In this document: in pieces, positions 32,936-40,951 of the stretch
How the letters are laid out: the number at the start of each line of letters is the position of its first letter
Position numbering within the stretch: the stretch's first letter is position 1
Source: Allomeiothermus sp035760705
GTDB lineage: Bacteria > Deinococcota > Deinococci > Deinococcales > Thermaceae
DNA: 43,978 nt
Assembly: GCA_035760705.1 (NCBI GenBank)
Contig: DASTSL010000019.1
Coordinates: 1-43,978, forward strand
Reading direction: 5' to 3'
Notes under the pieces: generated by a model
The model's input: the letters and a program-made list of their open reading frames with translations, nothing else
The model's database searches: none
Told to the model about the DNA's origin: nothing
Made by a program: the position numbers and the translations under genes

Positions 32936-33528
32936 TGATTTTCCGTCTACGTGAAGCCAAAGACAAAGGCGAGGTCGAGTGGCTGCGGCATCTCGAGGCC
33001 GCCGGGCTCCCCGTGACCCCTACCCTGGTGCTGGGGTTTCAGGGGCCGAACTCGCTCGAGAACGAGTTTTACGCCTTGGGTAACCTCCCCGAGCAGATTC
33101 GCCGGGCCTTCAAGGGGGTGTTCGGGGCGCGGATTGACGAGGAGAAGCTCGAGGCCGCCTGCTCAGCCGCCGAGCGGATCATGCGCGAGAGTTATCTGCT
33201 CCCCGAGCGCGCCGACGAACTGCGCCAGGCCTTGCCGGATGGCCCCTTGCTGGTGCGCTACGCCGGGGAAGCCCCTTTCGCCCTAGAGCCCGGCAAACAA
33301 GAAGCGCTCTGGGCCTTGAAACGGCTGTGGGCCAGCCGCTGGGAGGTGGACGCGGTGCTCGAGCGTGCCCCTGAGCTTTCCCCACCCGAGGTTCCCAGCC
33401 TCATCCAGCAGGTCTCCACCCTTCCCGACCCCGACAAAGACCTCTCGGCCCTGGCCTCCCAAGCCCTGGGCAAAGAAGTCCGGGTCTGGAGCGCGGACGG
33501 CAAGATCGTCTGGGTCGCCGAAGCATAA
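32935..33528 (+). CDS. small protein resembling the ATP-binding domain of PEP synthase/PPDK
   Basis: 197 residues. It follows the outline of the N-terminal domain of phosphoenolpyruvate synthase and pyruvate phosphate dikinase in shortened form: HLEAAGLPVTPTLVLGF stands for the AGLPVPPGFVV segment; PLLVRYAGEAPFALEPGKQE with ALKRLWASRW stands for the VRSSATAED...FAGQxET...CWASLF segment. The residues normally contacting ATP are only partly kept. No histidine phosphocarrier or PEP/pyruvate domain is attached. It may be a regulatory or degenerate relative. The start is a GTG with TAAGCT 6 bases upstream, so leaderless. Family assignment is from pattern memory. Confidence 0.6.
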   Translation: MIFRLREAKDKGEVEWLRHLEAAGLPVTPTLVLGFQGPNSLENEFYALGNLPEQIRRAFKGVFGARIDEEKLEAACSAAERIMRESYLLPERADELRQALPDGPLLVRYAGEAPFALEPGKQEALWALKRLWASRWEVDAVLERAPELSPPEVPSLIQQVSTLPDPDKDLSALASQALGKEVRVWSADGKIVWVAEA

Positions 33529-33573
33529 CCCGCCTTGGGGACTTTCCTGGGTAGGACGAACTGCTGTGAGGGC

Positions 33574-34440
33574 TCAACCCAACGCCAAAAACACTACCCC
33601 CAGCACCATCCCGCTCGCCGCCCAGAGCCTCCGCCGCACGTCCCCTTCGGCCAGGAACCAAGCTCCCAGCGCCGCGCCGATCAAAATGCTCACCTCCCGT
33701 GCCGGGGCCACATAGCTGACCGGGGTGAACTTCAGGGCGGTGAGCACCAGGATGTAGGAGAGAGGGGAGAGGATGGCGATCCCGATGGCCTCGAGCCGGT
33801 TCTTCCGCCACTCCTCCCGCACCTCGCCCCAGCGCCGAAAAGCCAGCGGCGAGAGCAGGAGAGTGCGGCCCAGGTCGTTGCCCCAGTTGAGCAGGATCGG
33901 CGGGATCAACAGCACGCTCACGGCTTGCTTGTCCCACAGCGTATAGGCCGCGATGATGGTCCCGGTGAGCAGCCCGTAGCGAAGCGCCCAGCGGGCCTTC
34001 TCGCTCGAGCCCGAGAAGGCGCTGCCACCCCCCGCCATCACGAACACACAGACCACCACCGCCAGTGCCCCCAGCAGGGCCAGAGGGGTAGGGCGCTCCG
34101 CGAAAAAAGCGATGGCCGCGACGGTCGAAAGCAGCGGCCCGGTGCCCCTGGCGAGCGGGTACACCAAGGACAAATCCCCGACCTTGTATCCTTTTTGCAG
34201 GGTCAAAAAATAGGCCAGGTGCAAGAGGATGCTTCCCACGATGAACCCCACCTGCCAGGGACCGAGGTGGGGTTTTTGCCACACGATAAAGCCGATGGCG
34301 AGGGGGGCCCAGATCAGGGTGGAGAGGGCACAGAAGAGCCAGACGAAAACGGCTCCGCCCCCCGAACGCTTGGCGAGGAGGTTCCAACTGGCGTGAAACA
34401 CCGCCGAGACCAGGATCAGCGCGAGGGCCAGGGTGGTCAC
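33574..34440 (-). CDS. EamA/DMT family transporter
   Basis: 288 residues with ten hydrophobic helices in two EamA repeats (ALALILVSAVFHASWNLLAK at the start; LLTGTIIAAYTLWDKQAVSV opening the second half). Such proteins export metabolites or amino acids, and a few import; the substrate is unknown. I place the start at the GTG at 34440: a consensus TATAAT lies 6 bases upstream, and the frame upstream to 34485 would put the promoter inside the gene. The last residues are VVFLALG. Confidence 0.85.
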   Translation of the reverse strand: MTTLALALILVSAVFHASWNLLAKRSGGGAVFVWLFCALSTLIWAPLAIGFIVWQKPHLGPWQVGFIVGSILLHLAYFLTLQKGYKVGDLSLVYPLARGTGPLLSTVAAIAFFAERPTPLALLGALAVVVCVFVMAGGGSAFSGSSEKARWALRYGLLTGTIIAAYTLWDKQAVSVLLIPPILLNWGNDLGRTLLLSPLAFRRWGEVREEWRKNRLEAIGIAILSPLSYILVLTALKFTPVSYVAPAREVSILIGAALGAWFLAEGDVRRRLWAASGMVLGVVFLALG

Positions 34441-34446
34441 GCGGGG

Positions 34447-34452
34447 ATTATA
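34447..34452 (-). promoter_or_regulatory. -10 box for the EamA gene
   Basis: Consensus TATAAT on the minus strand, 6 bases before the GTG at 34440; it decides that start. Confidence 0.65.
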
Positions 34453-34499
34453 ACGCGGGGCCTTGAAGCGTTTGGTGTTGGGCATATAGCGTTTAGCCT

Positions 34500-35288
34500 A
34501 TGTTCGACTCCCACATGCACACCCCCCTCTGCAAGCATGCGGTCGGTACGCCCGCCGAGTACGTCGCGGCAGCACGGAAAGCGGGCTTGCAGGGCATCGT
34601 CATGACCGATCACAGCCCCATGCCCGCCTGGTTCGACGCGCAGTTTCGCATGAGCCTTGAGCAGCTTCCGTTTTATCTTTCCATGCTCGAGCAGACCCAC
34701 CGGGAAGCCGGGGATTTTTACGTGGGGATCGGGCTCGAGGCGGACTTCCTCCCGGGGACCGAGTATTACGTCAAACGGCTCTGCTTGGCTTACCCTTACG
34801 ATTACGTGATCGGCTCGATCCACTACATCGGGGCCTGGCCGTTCGACAACCCCGACTTTGCTGCCGATTTCGAGGAGCGCGACCTGCGGGAGATCTACCG
34901 CGAGTATTTCAAGCTGGTCGCCCGGGCGGCCCGTAGTGAGCTCTTTCACAGTATCGGTCACCTGGACCTGCCCAAGAAGTTCGGCCACATCCCGGCGGAG
35001 GGTTATCTGGACCTGGCCGAAGAGGCCTTGCAGATCATCGCCGGGGAGGGCCTGGCGCTCGACGTGAATACTGCCGGATGGCGCAAGCCGGTGGGGGAGA
35101 TCTACCCCAGCCCGGCGCTCTTGGCGCGAGCCCGGGAACTGGGCATAAGGGTCGTCCTGGGCTCGGACGCCCATGCCCCGGAGGAAGTCGGGTACCGCTT
35201 CCCCGACGCGGCTATGCTGCTCAAGCGGGCGGGGTACACCGAGGCGGTGGTGTACCGGGCAGGAGAGCCTCGAGCCTATCCGCTATGA
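34500..35288 (+). CDS. histidinol-phosphatase, PHP family (HisJ-like)
   Basis: 262 residues. It is expected to remove phosphate from L-histidinol phosphate in histidine synthesis. The metal-binding motifs of the PHP fold are all visible: DSHMHTPLCKHA at the N-terminus, VMTDHSPMP, GLEADFLPG, IGSIHYIGAWPFDN, HSIGHLDLPKKFG and LGSDAHAPEEVG. The length matches HisK/HisJ proteins. It ends in an ATGA overlap with a tiny reading frame, and a second PHP-domain gene (PolX-like) follows. Confidence 0.9.
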   Translation: MFDSHMHTPLCKHAVGTPAEYVAAARKAGLQGIVMTDHSPMPAWFDAQFRMSLEQLPFYLSMLEQTHREAGDFYVGIGLEADFLPGTEYYVKRLCLAYPYDYVIGSIHYIGAWPFDNPDFAADFEERDLREIYREYFKLVARAARSELFHSIGHLDLPKKFGHIPAEGYLDLAEEALQIIAGEGLALDVNTAGWRKPVGEIYPSPALLARARELGIRVVLGSDAHAPEEVGYRFPDAAMLLKRAGYTEAVVYRAGEPRAYPL

Positions 35289-35374
35289 GCTTTAGGGGCT
35301 TCGGCACCCTGCTGCTGGGCGTGATTCTGGCGGTGGGGCTCGAGCGCCGGCACGGCAAACGTTTGAGGGACTAA
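35285..35374 (+). CDS. 29-residue putative membrane peptide
   Basis: A tiny frame starts in an ATGA overlap with the histidinol-phosphatase stop codon. It encodes MSFRGFGTLLLGVILAVGLE and then ERRHGKRLRD-like basic residues: one hydrophobic helix with positive ends. The coupling and membrane-helix pattern suggest a real small protein, but chance cannot be excluded. Confidence 0.4.
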   Translation: MSFRGFGTLLLGVILAVGLERRHGKRLRD

Positions 35375-35399
35375 AGTGGAGCGGATTCGAGACAGAGGG

Positions 35400-35405
35400 T
35401 AGGCT
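35400..35405 (+). promoter_or_regulatory. -10 box for the PolX-like gene
   Basis: TAGGCT, 6 bases before the ATG at 35412. Confidence 0.5.
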
Positions 35406-35411
35406 TTATGT

Positions 35412-37037
35412 ATGAACCGTAAAGAACTCTCCGGGCTGCTCGAGTACGCCGCCGACCTCCTGGAGGTGCTGGGTGAGTACGAGTTCCGCGCCCAGGCCTA
35501 CCGCCGGGTGGCCCGCACACTGGACCGCACCGAAACCGACCTGGAGACCCTGGCCGCGAGAAACTTCGAGGGCATCGCCGGGCCGAGCCTGGCTCCGATG
35601 CTCGTCGAGATCGTCCAGAACGGCGAGTTTCCCTACCTGGCCGAACTCGAATCGCGCATCCCGCCGGGGGTGCTCGAGATGTTTCGGGTGCGGGGATTAG
35701 GCCCCAAGCGCATCCGTGCCCTGTGGGACAACCACATCGACTCGTTGGAAGAGCTGGTCCGCCACGCCGAGGAGGGCAAGCTGCGGGGCATTCCCGGTTT
35801 CGGAGCCAAGACCGAGCAGAACTTGCTCGAGGCAGCCCGGTTCGCGCTCGAGAACCTGCGCCGGGTCTTGATTCCGGTAGGTTTGGGGGCGGCCCAGCTC
35901 CTCCTCGCCGACCTGGCCAACGCGGGAATCCAGGCCGAACTCACCGGGAGTCTGCGCCGGGGTCTCGAGACGGTGGGGAACGTGGACTTGATCGCCCTGG
36001 CCGAGCCCCAGGCGGTGACTAAGGCCCTGGGCCAGTATGCCGAGCAGACCGAGACGCTTCCTTGGCAAAGCGGGGCGGGCAACGTCATCCACGGGCGGGT
36101 CGAGGGGTTGCGGCTCAAGGTGTTCTGCGCTGATCGAGCCAGCTATGGCACGACCCTGTTTCGTACTACCGGCTCGATCCCCTGGCTTTCGGGGCTTGGC
36201 GCTCTGCCCGCTGCGCCTGATGAAGAGACCGTCTTCGCGGCGTTGGGCAAACCCTACGTCCCTCCCTTCTGGCGCGAGGCCGAGCACGTCGGGCTGAACC
36301 CGCCCGAGCGGCTCTTGAAGCGGGAAGAGTTGGTGGGGCTCATCCACAACCACACCACCTACTCCGACGGTACGGCCTCCCTGCGCGAGATGGCCCGGGC
36401 CGCCCTCGAGCGGGGCTATGAGTACATCGTCATCTCCGACCACTCGCAGTCCGCGCCGTATGCGGGCGGGCTCGAGACCCCGCGCCTGCTCGAGCAGTGG
36501 GAAGAGATCGAGGCCTTAAACGCCGAACTTGCCCCCTTCCGCATCCTCAAAAGCATCGAGTCGGACATCCTTCCGGACGGCTCGCTCGATTACCCCGACG
36601 AAGTGCTGGAGAAGTTCGACCTGGTGATCGGGAGCATCCACTCGGGGTTCGGCCTCTCCCCCGAGGCCCAGACCGAGCGGCTCTTGCGGGCGGTGGACAA
36701 CCCCTACCTGACGATTTTGGGCCACGCCACCGGGCGGCTTTTGCTGCGGCGCAAGGGCGTAGACGCGGACTGGGAGGCGGTGCTCGAGCGGGCCGCGAAA
36801 AACCGGGTCATCGTGGAGATCAACTGCAACCCCTACCGCCTGGACGTGGACTGGCGCTGGGCCTTGGAGTGGCGCGAGCGGCTGATGTTCTCCCTGGGGC
36901 CCGACTCCCACTCGGTCGGCGGGATGGACGACATCGGCTACGGGTTGCTCATGAGCCACAAAGCGGGCCTTTCGCCCGAGCAGGTGGTCAATACCTGGAC
37001 GGCGGAGAAGTTACTATCGTGGCGAAAGCAGAAGTAG
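35412..37037 (+). CDS. PolX-family protein with degenerate polymerase site and intact PHP domain
   Basis: 541 residues. Layout of bacterial PolX: helical 8-kDa-like and HhH regions (1-145), polymerase palm (about 150-300) and C-terminal PHP nuclease (308-541). The PHP metal motifs are intact (LIHNHTTYSDG, ISDHSQS, SIESDILPDG, IGSIHSGFG, ILGHATGRL, PDSHSVGG). In the palm, the usual G-S-x-R-R...D-x-D reads GSLRRGLETVGNVDLIAL, so the first metal-binding Asp is Asn190 and only Asp192 remains. The third Asp (normally VDLRVV-like) aligns with Arg234 in EGLRLKVF, and about 25 residues after it are missing. DNA synthesis is therefore unlikely; 3'-5' exonuclease or phosphoesterase activity is plausible. 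Alignment is from memory. Confidence 0.85.
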   Translation: MNRKELSGLLEYAADLLEVLGEYEFRAQAYRRVARTLDRTETDLETLAARNFEGIAGPSLAPMLVEIVQNGEFPYLAELESRIPPGVLEMFRVRGLGPKRIRALWDNHIDSLEELVRHAEEGKLRGIPGFGAKTEQNLLEAARFALENLRRVLIPVGLGAAQLLLADLANAGIQAELTGSLRRGLETVGNVDLIALAEPQAVTKALGQYAEQTETLPWQSGAGNVIHGRVEGLRLKVFCADRASYGTTLFRTTGSIPWLSGLGALPAAPDEETVFAALGKPYVPPFWREAEHVGLNPPERLLKREELVGLIHNHTTYSDGTASLREMARAALERGYEYIVISDHSQSAPYAGGLETPRLLEQWEEIEALNAELAPFRILKSIESDILPDGSLDYPDEVLEKFDLVIGSIHSGFGLSPEAQTERLLRAVDNPYLTILGHATGRLLLRRKGVDADWEAVLERAAKNRVIVEINCNPYRLDVDWRWALEWRERLMFSLGPDSHSVGGMDDIGYGLLMSHKAGLSPEQVVNTWTAEKLLSWRKQK

Positions 37038-37150
37038 GCTGCACTCCAGCGCTCAGCCCAGCCCGGTGACGTTCTCGCGGTTTTCTGGAGGGGATGTTGA
37101 GGATTATGCCCCCGCACCCTAGGAGTCTACGGCCCTTGAAGAGAATAAAA

Positions 37151-37175
37151 TCCCCTCTCCCTAAAGGAGAGGGGA
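37151..37175 (-). terminator. intrinsic terminator of the BCKDH operon
   Basis: A perfect 10-bp stem (37151-37160 with 37166-37175), loop CTAAA, followed on the minus strand by TTTTATT. It starts 15 bases after the stop codon of the E3 gene. Confidence 0.85.
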
Positions 37176-37189
37176 TAGGGCCAGGGGTT

Positions 37190-38581
37190 TCACCGATTCG
37201 CAATATGAATGGCCTGCTTGTGCAGGTTCTCGGCGGCCTCCATAATTCCTTCGGAGAGGGTGGGGTGGGCGTGTACGGTGAGGCCCACGTCGGTGACGGT
37301 AGCCCCCATCTCGATGGCCAAGGCCATCTCCGCGATCAAATCAGAAGCGCTGGGGGCGACGATGTGCGCTCCCAAGAGCAAATCGGTCTCGGCATCCCCG
37401 ATCAGCTTGATGAGGCCGTCGGTGGCGTCCAGGGTCATGGCCCGGCCAGAGGCGGAGAGCGGGAACTTGCCCACCTTGACCTTGTACCCGGCCTTGGTGG
37501 CTTCCTCCTCGGTCATGCCCACGGCGGCCCACTCGGGAGAGGTATAGACCACGTTGGGGATCTGGTAGTCCATCACCGCGTTGCCCCCGGCGGCGTTCTC
37601 GGCGGCCACCAGGCCCTCCTTCATGGCCTTGTGGGCCAGCAGAGGAGGCCGGGTCACGTCCCCGATGGCGTAGATGCCGGGCACACTGGTCTCCATCTTG
37701 TCGTTGGTGGGCACGTAGCCGCGCTCGTCCACCTTGACCCCGATGGCCTCGAGCCCCAGCCCCTTCCCCCGCGGGCGGCGGCCTGTAGCCACGAGAATTT
37801 TGTCCACCACGATCTCTTCTTGCTTGCCGGTCTTTACGTCTTCCAGGGTCACGTGCATCCCGTCTTTTTTCTTCTCGACCTTGACGCCTTTGGTGTTGGT
37901 GCGGATGGTGAGACCCTGCTTGGTGAGGATCTTGGCCAGCAGGTTGGCGGTCTCGGGGTCGGCGGCGGGCAAGATCTGGCCCATGAACTCGATCACCGTG
38001 ACCTCGGCGCCCATCCGCTGGTAGACCTGGGCGAATTCGAGGCCGATAGCCCCTCCGCCGATGCACAGCATCCGCTTGGGGAATTTGTCCTCGATGCGCA
38101 GGGCCCCGGTCGAGTCCACGATGTCTTTTTGGTCTACCTCGAAGCCCGGCAGGGTATTGGGCTCGGATCCGGTGGCGACGATGAAGGTCTTCCCTTCGAT
38201 TCGCTCACCGTTGACCTCGATGGTCTTGGGCCCCACGAACTTGGCGAAGCCGGTCTTGAGGTCGATCTTGTTCCCCTTGAAAAGCTGGCCTACGCCCCCG
38301 GTGAGCTTCTTGACCACGCTGTCGCGCCAGCCCCCGAGCTTTTTGAAATCCATTTTCACGCCGCTGACCTCGAGGCCGAAGGTCGAGCCGTGTTTGAGGC
38401 CCTCCATCTCCTCGGCGGCGTGCAGGAGGGCTTTGGTGGGAATACAGCCCACGTTCAAACAGACCCCGCCCACGTACTCGGCCTCCACCGCCAGCACCTT
38501 CTTGCCGAGCTGAGCCGCCCGAATCGCCGCGTGATACCCCCCAGGGCCCGTACCGATCACGATCACGTCGTAAGTCGCCAT
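37190..38581 (-). CDS. lpdA: dihydrolipoyl dehydrogenase, E3 component
   Basis: 463 residues, last gene of the 2-oxoacid dehydrogenase operon. It reoxidises dihydrolipoamide on E2 and passes electrons through FAD and a disulfide to NAD. The FAD motif GTGPGGYHAAI begins at 10. The redox pair is Cys41/Cys46 (GGVCLNVGCIPTK), the NAD motif is IGGGAIGLEFA, the second FAD motif is GIYAIGDV, and the C-terminal His-Glu is in VHAHPTLSE. AGGAGCGTT precedes the ATG. The gap to E2 contains a broken four-helix-bundle gene. Confidence 0.95.
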   Translation of the reverse strand: MATYDVIVIGTGPGGYHAAIRAAQLGKKVLAVEAEYVGGVCLNVGCIPTKALLHAAEEMEGLKHGSTFGLEVSGVKMDFKKLGGWRDSVVKKLTGGVGQLFKGNKIDLKTGFAKFVGPKTIEVNGERIEGKTFIVATGSEPNTLPGFEVDQKDIVDSTGALRIEDKFPKRMLCIGGGAIGLEFAQVYQRMGAEVTVIEFMGQILPAADPETANLLAKILTKQGLTIRTNTKGVKVEKKKDGMHVTLEDVKTGKQEEIVVDKILVATGRRPRGKGLGLEAIGVKVDERGYVPTNDKMETSVPGIYAIGDVTRPPLLAHKAMKEGLVAAENAAGGNAVMDYQIPNVVYTSPEWAAVGMTEEEATKAGYKVKVGKFPLSASGRAMTLDATDGLIKLIGDAETDLLLGAHIVAPSASDLIAEMALAIEMGATVTDVGLTVHAHPTLSEGIMEAAENLHKQAIHIANR

Positions 38582-38600
38582 AACGCTCCTATTATCAGTT

Positions 38601-38630
38601 GTCGTACGTCGTACGTCTAACGTCGTACGC
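38601..38630. repeat. inverted repeat flanking four-helix cassette A, E3 side
   Basis: Thirty bases built from ACGTC/GTACG units. It matches the reverse complement of 39011-39040 at 26 of 30 positions. Confidence 0.7.
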
Positions 38631-38636
38631 TCATTC

Positions 38637-39003
38637 TTAGTCGAGGGCCCGGATCAGCCCATTGAGTTTGGCATGAAGTCGGCTGGCTTGGGCCACCAAC
38701 CGACCTCTCTCAGCCTGGGGCAGAAAGCCCAGCATCGTCGCAATCTGTAGCGCACTGACGGTCTCGAGCAGTGAACCTCGAGACTGATAAAGAAAACGCA
38801 CGAAGTCCTTGTCGGTACTCCTTGCTTTCTGCAATATTTAGCGCTACCGAGCTAACGGCTCGGCATAGCTGGTCTGCCAACCTGAACTGTTCAGCCTTAG
38901 GAAACCTCTCCACGATCTGGTACACGTCCGCGATCAGTACGGGTGCCAGTTTGTATACCTCGAGCTGCTCGAAACCGAAATAACTTTCGTAAGGTTCTTC
39001 CAT
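38637..39003 (-). pseudogene. four-helix-bundle (S23/IVS-like) gene A, frameshifted
   Basis: The first part starts at 39003 (MEEPYESYFGFEQLEVYKLA) and follows the family to VALNIAESK. The frame then breaks near 38825-38835, and the family sequence continues in another frame as STDKDFVRFLYQSRGSLLETVSALQIA to the stop at 38637. Compared with the intact paralogue at 40944 (EGKGRGADSDFARLLF), about five bases are lost at the junction. Proteins of this family are small helical bundles found in rRNA intervening sequences and related to Avd of diversity-generating retroelements. The SD is weak (AAAAGG next to the ATG). It is a pseudogene unless the frameshift is a sequencing error. Confidence 0.8.
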
Positions 39004-39010
39004 CCTTTTA

Positions 39011-39040
39011 GCCTACGACGTAGGACGTAAGACGTACGAC
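39011..39040. repeat. inverted repeat flanking four-helix cassette A, E2 side
   Basis: Partner of 38601-38630 (26 of 30 complementary). Its outer end touches the TAG stop codon of the E2 gene. Confidence 0.7.
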
Positions 39041-40518
39041 TAAATTGCCTCGAGCATCAGCAGGTCGGGGCGCTCGAGGAGCCGGATCACTTCCTTGCAG
39101 AACATGGCGGCCTCGGCGCCGTCCACCAAACGGTGGTCGAAAGAGAGCGAGAGGTACATCATGTGGCACACCTGGATCTCGTCGTTCTCTCGCACCACCG
39201 GGCGCTTCTGGATGCTGTGGACGCCCAAGATCGCCGCGTCCGGCACGTTGATGATGGGGAAGCTGAAGAGTGCCCCGATGCTGCCGATGTTGGTCACGGA
39301 GAAAGTCGAGCCGCTCATGTCCTCGGGGGCGAGCTTCCCGGCCCTCGCTTTCTCGGCCAGTTCGTTTACCTCGGCCCCCAGCTCGAGCACGCTCTTGCGG
39401 TCCACGTCCTTGATGACCGGCACCACCAGCCCGGCCTCGGTCGCCACGGCCATGCCGATGTTGTAGTACTTCTTCAGGACGATCTCTTGCTTGGCCTCGT
39501 CCATCGAGGAGTTCACCGAGGGGAACTTCTTGAGCGCCCGGGCGATGGCCTTGAAGATGAAGGGCAGATAGCTGAGCTTTACGCCCTGTTTCTCGGCCTC
39601 GGGTTTGAGCCTCGAGCGCAGTTCCACCAACTCGCTCAGGTCGGCTTCGTCCACGCTGAGGGTGCGCACCGTGTAGAGGTGCGAGGCCACCATCTGGTTG
39701 GCGATGGCCCGGCGCAGGCCGCGCAGGGGGACCCGGGTCTCGAGTTCCTCGTAGCCTTTGGGCGACTTGTACTGAACTGGGGCGGGAAAGCCGCTGGGGG
39801 CTTGGGCCGATGCGGGGGGCTGAGGTTGGGGGGTGCTGATCGGCGGTTGGCTTTCAGCCCTCGCCCCTTGACCTTCGATGTAGCTCTTCACGTCCTCCAC
39901 CCGCACCCGCCCGTTGGGACCAGAACCGGGGATTTGGGAAATATCCAGCCCCATATCCCTGGCCAGTTTCCGCGCGGCGGGCACGGCGATCACCCGGCCA
40001 TAGGGGTTGGTGGCGGCTCGAGGCGCATTTTCGCGGCGATAGCCGGGTGGCTGCTGGGCAACGGCTCCCGTAGCCCCCCCTGCCTGTGAGACGGGCGGGG
40101 TTTTAGCAAATGGATTCCTCACCTGCTCTTGCTTCTTATCCGGCTTGAACAGCGAAAGCTCCTCGCCCGAGTCTTCGGTCACGTTCCCCGGCTCCACGAT
40201 GCTGCGCTCTTCTTGAGCCTGGACGGAAGGGGCCGGAGCGGGCTCGGGTTTGCGGTCGCTGATGGCCCCGGCCACCTCGCCGGGCTCGGCGATGAGGGCG
40301 ATGGGGGCGTGAACCTTGACGATATCCCCCTCGTTCACCAGCTTTTGCACGAGCACGCCCGCATAGGGGCTGGGTAACTCCACCGTGACCTTATCGGTCA
40401 TGACCTCGATGAAGGGCTGATCCTTCTTGAGTTCGTCGCCCTCGGCGACGAGCCACTTGAGAATTTCGCCCTCGACGACGGATTCTGCGAGTTCGGGCAG
40501 AACAACTTCTTTCGGCAT
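39040..40518 (-). CDS. branched-chain 2-oxoacid dehydrogenase E2 (dihydrolipoamide acyltransferase)
   Basis: 492 residues. It receives the acyl group from E1 on a swinging lipoyl arm and passes it to CoA. One lipoyl domain (1-80, lipoylated Lys43 in VMTDKVTVELPSP), a Pro/Ala-rich linker, a peripheral subunit-binding domain (177-214, AVPAARKLARDMGLDISQI) and a catalytic domain ending with the DHRLVDG motif that carries the active-site His. With E1alpha, E1beta and E3 alongside it, the complex probably makes branched acyl-CoA starters for iso/anteiso fatty acids and degrades Val, Leu and Ile. AGGAGA precedes the ATG. Confidence 0.93.
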   Translation of the reverse strand: MPKEVVLPELAESVVEGEILKWLVAEGDELKKDQPFIEVMTDKVTVELPSPYAGVLVQKLVNEGDIVKVHAPIALIAEPGEVAGAISDRKPEPAPAPSVQAQEERSIVEPGNVTEDSGEELSLFKPDKKQEQVRNPFAKTPPVSQAGGATGAVAQQPPGYRRENAPRAATNPYGRVIAVPAARKLARDMGLDISQIPGSGPNGRVRVEDVKSYIEGQGARAESQPPISTPQPQPPASAQAPSGFPAPVQYKSPKGYEELETRVPLRGLRRAIANQMVASHLYTVRTLSVDEADLSELVELRSRLKPEAEKQGVKLSYLPFIFKAIARALKKFPSVNSSMDEAKQEIVLKKYYNIGMAVATEAGLVVPVIKDVDRKSVLELGAEVNELAEKARAGKLAPEDMSGSTFSVTNIGSIGALFSFPIINVPDAAILGVHSIQKRPVVRENDEIQVCHMMYLSLSFDHRLVDGAEAAMFCKEVIRLLERPDLLMLEAI

Positions 40519-40530
40519 ATCGTCTCCTAT

Positions 40531-40563
40531 GCGTATCGCCTATCGCCTATTGCCAAGCTAAGG
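40531..40563. repeat. inverted repeat flanking four-helix cassette B, E2 side
   Basis: Reads GCGTATCGCCTATCGCC and on to CTAAGG. Its outer GCGTATCGC, and its TATTGC and CTAAGG, are found reverse-complemented in 40952-40986. It overlaps the stop codon of gene B. Confidence 0.65.
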
Positions 40564-40944
40564 CTGACCTCCGAGAGAGCGGATGAAGCCATTCAGTTTA
40601 CCGTTTAGCTGGCTGGCTTGCTTCCGTAGGCTAGTGGGTGCATCAGACTTAATGAAGCCAAGCCCGTTGGCTAGGTGTAGGGCGCTCACAGACTCGAGGA
40701 GTGAACCTCTGGAAATGAACAGCAATCGAGCAAAATCGCTATCGGCGCCACGCCCTTTGCCCTCCGTAATGTTGAATGCGACACAGGAGGCGGCACGTCT
40801 GAGTTGGCTGGTCAGGTTGTAACGTTCTTTATCGGGAAATTCCTCGGTCGCCAGATAAACCGCCACACCGTATTTGATCGCAAGCTTGTCAACCTCGAGA
40901 TTCTCGAAGCTGAAAAACCCCGCCTCGGACGGCTCATTATCCAT
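40558..40944 (-). CDS. four-helix-bundle protein (S23/IVS-like), gene B, intact
   Basis: 128 residues: FENLEVDKLAIKYGVAVYLA, FPDKERYNLTSQLRRAASCVA, FNITEGKGRGADSDFARLLF, SRGSLLESVSALHLA and a last helix KLNGFIRSL. This is the complete motif series of four-helix-bundle proteins first seen in 23S rRNA intervening sequences. They bind nucleic acid or assemble as pentamers in relatives; the role here is unknown. AAGGAG gives a good ribosome binding site. It is in the same orientation as the operon, between E1beta and E2, and bracketed by inverted repeats that touch its SD and stop codon. Confidence 0.9.
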   Translation of the reverse strand: MDNEPSEAGFFSFENLEVDKLAIKYGVAVYLATEEFPDKERYNLTSQLRRAASCVAFNITEGKGRGADSDFARLLFISRGSLLESVSALHLANGLGFIKSDAPTSLRKQASQLNGKLNGFIRSLGGQP

Positions 40945-40951
40945 ACTCGCT

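Noticed and set aside
37094..38620. A 508-codon plus-strand open frame
   Set aside because: It is antisense to the dihydrolipoyl dehydrogenase gene and includes the terminator.
38594..39042. CRISPR array suggested by repeated ACGTC words
   Set aside because: The units are too short and irregular, no spacers of constant length exist, and no cas gene is near.
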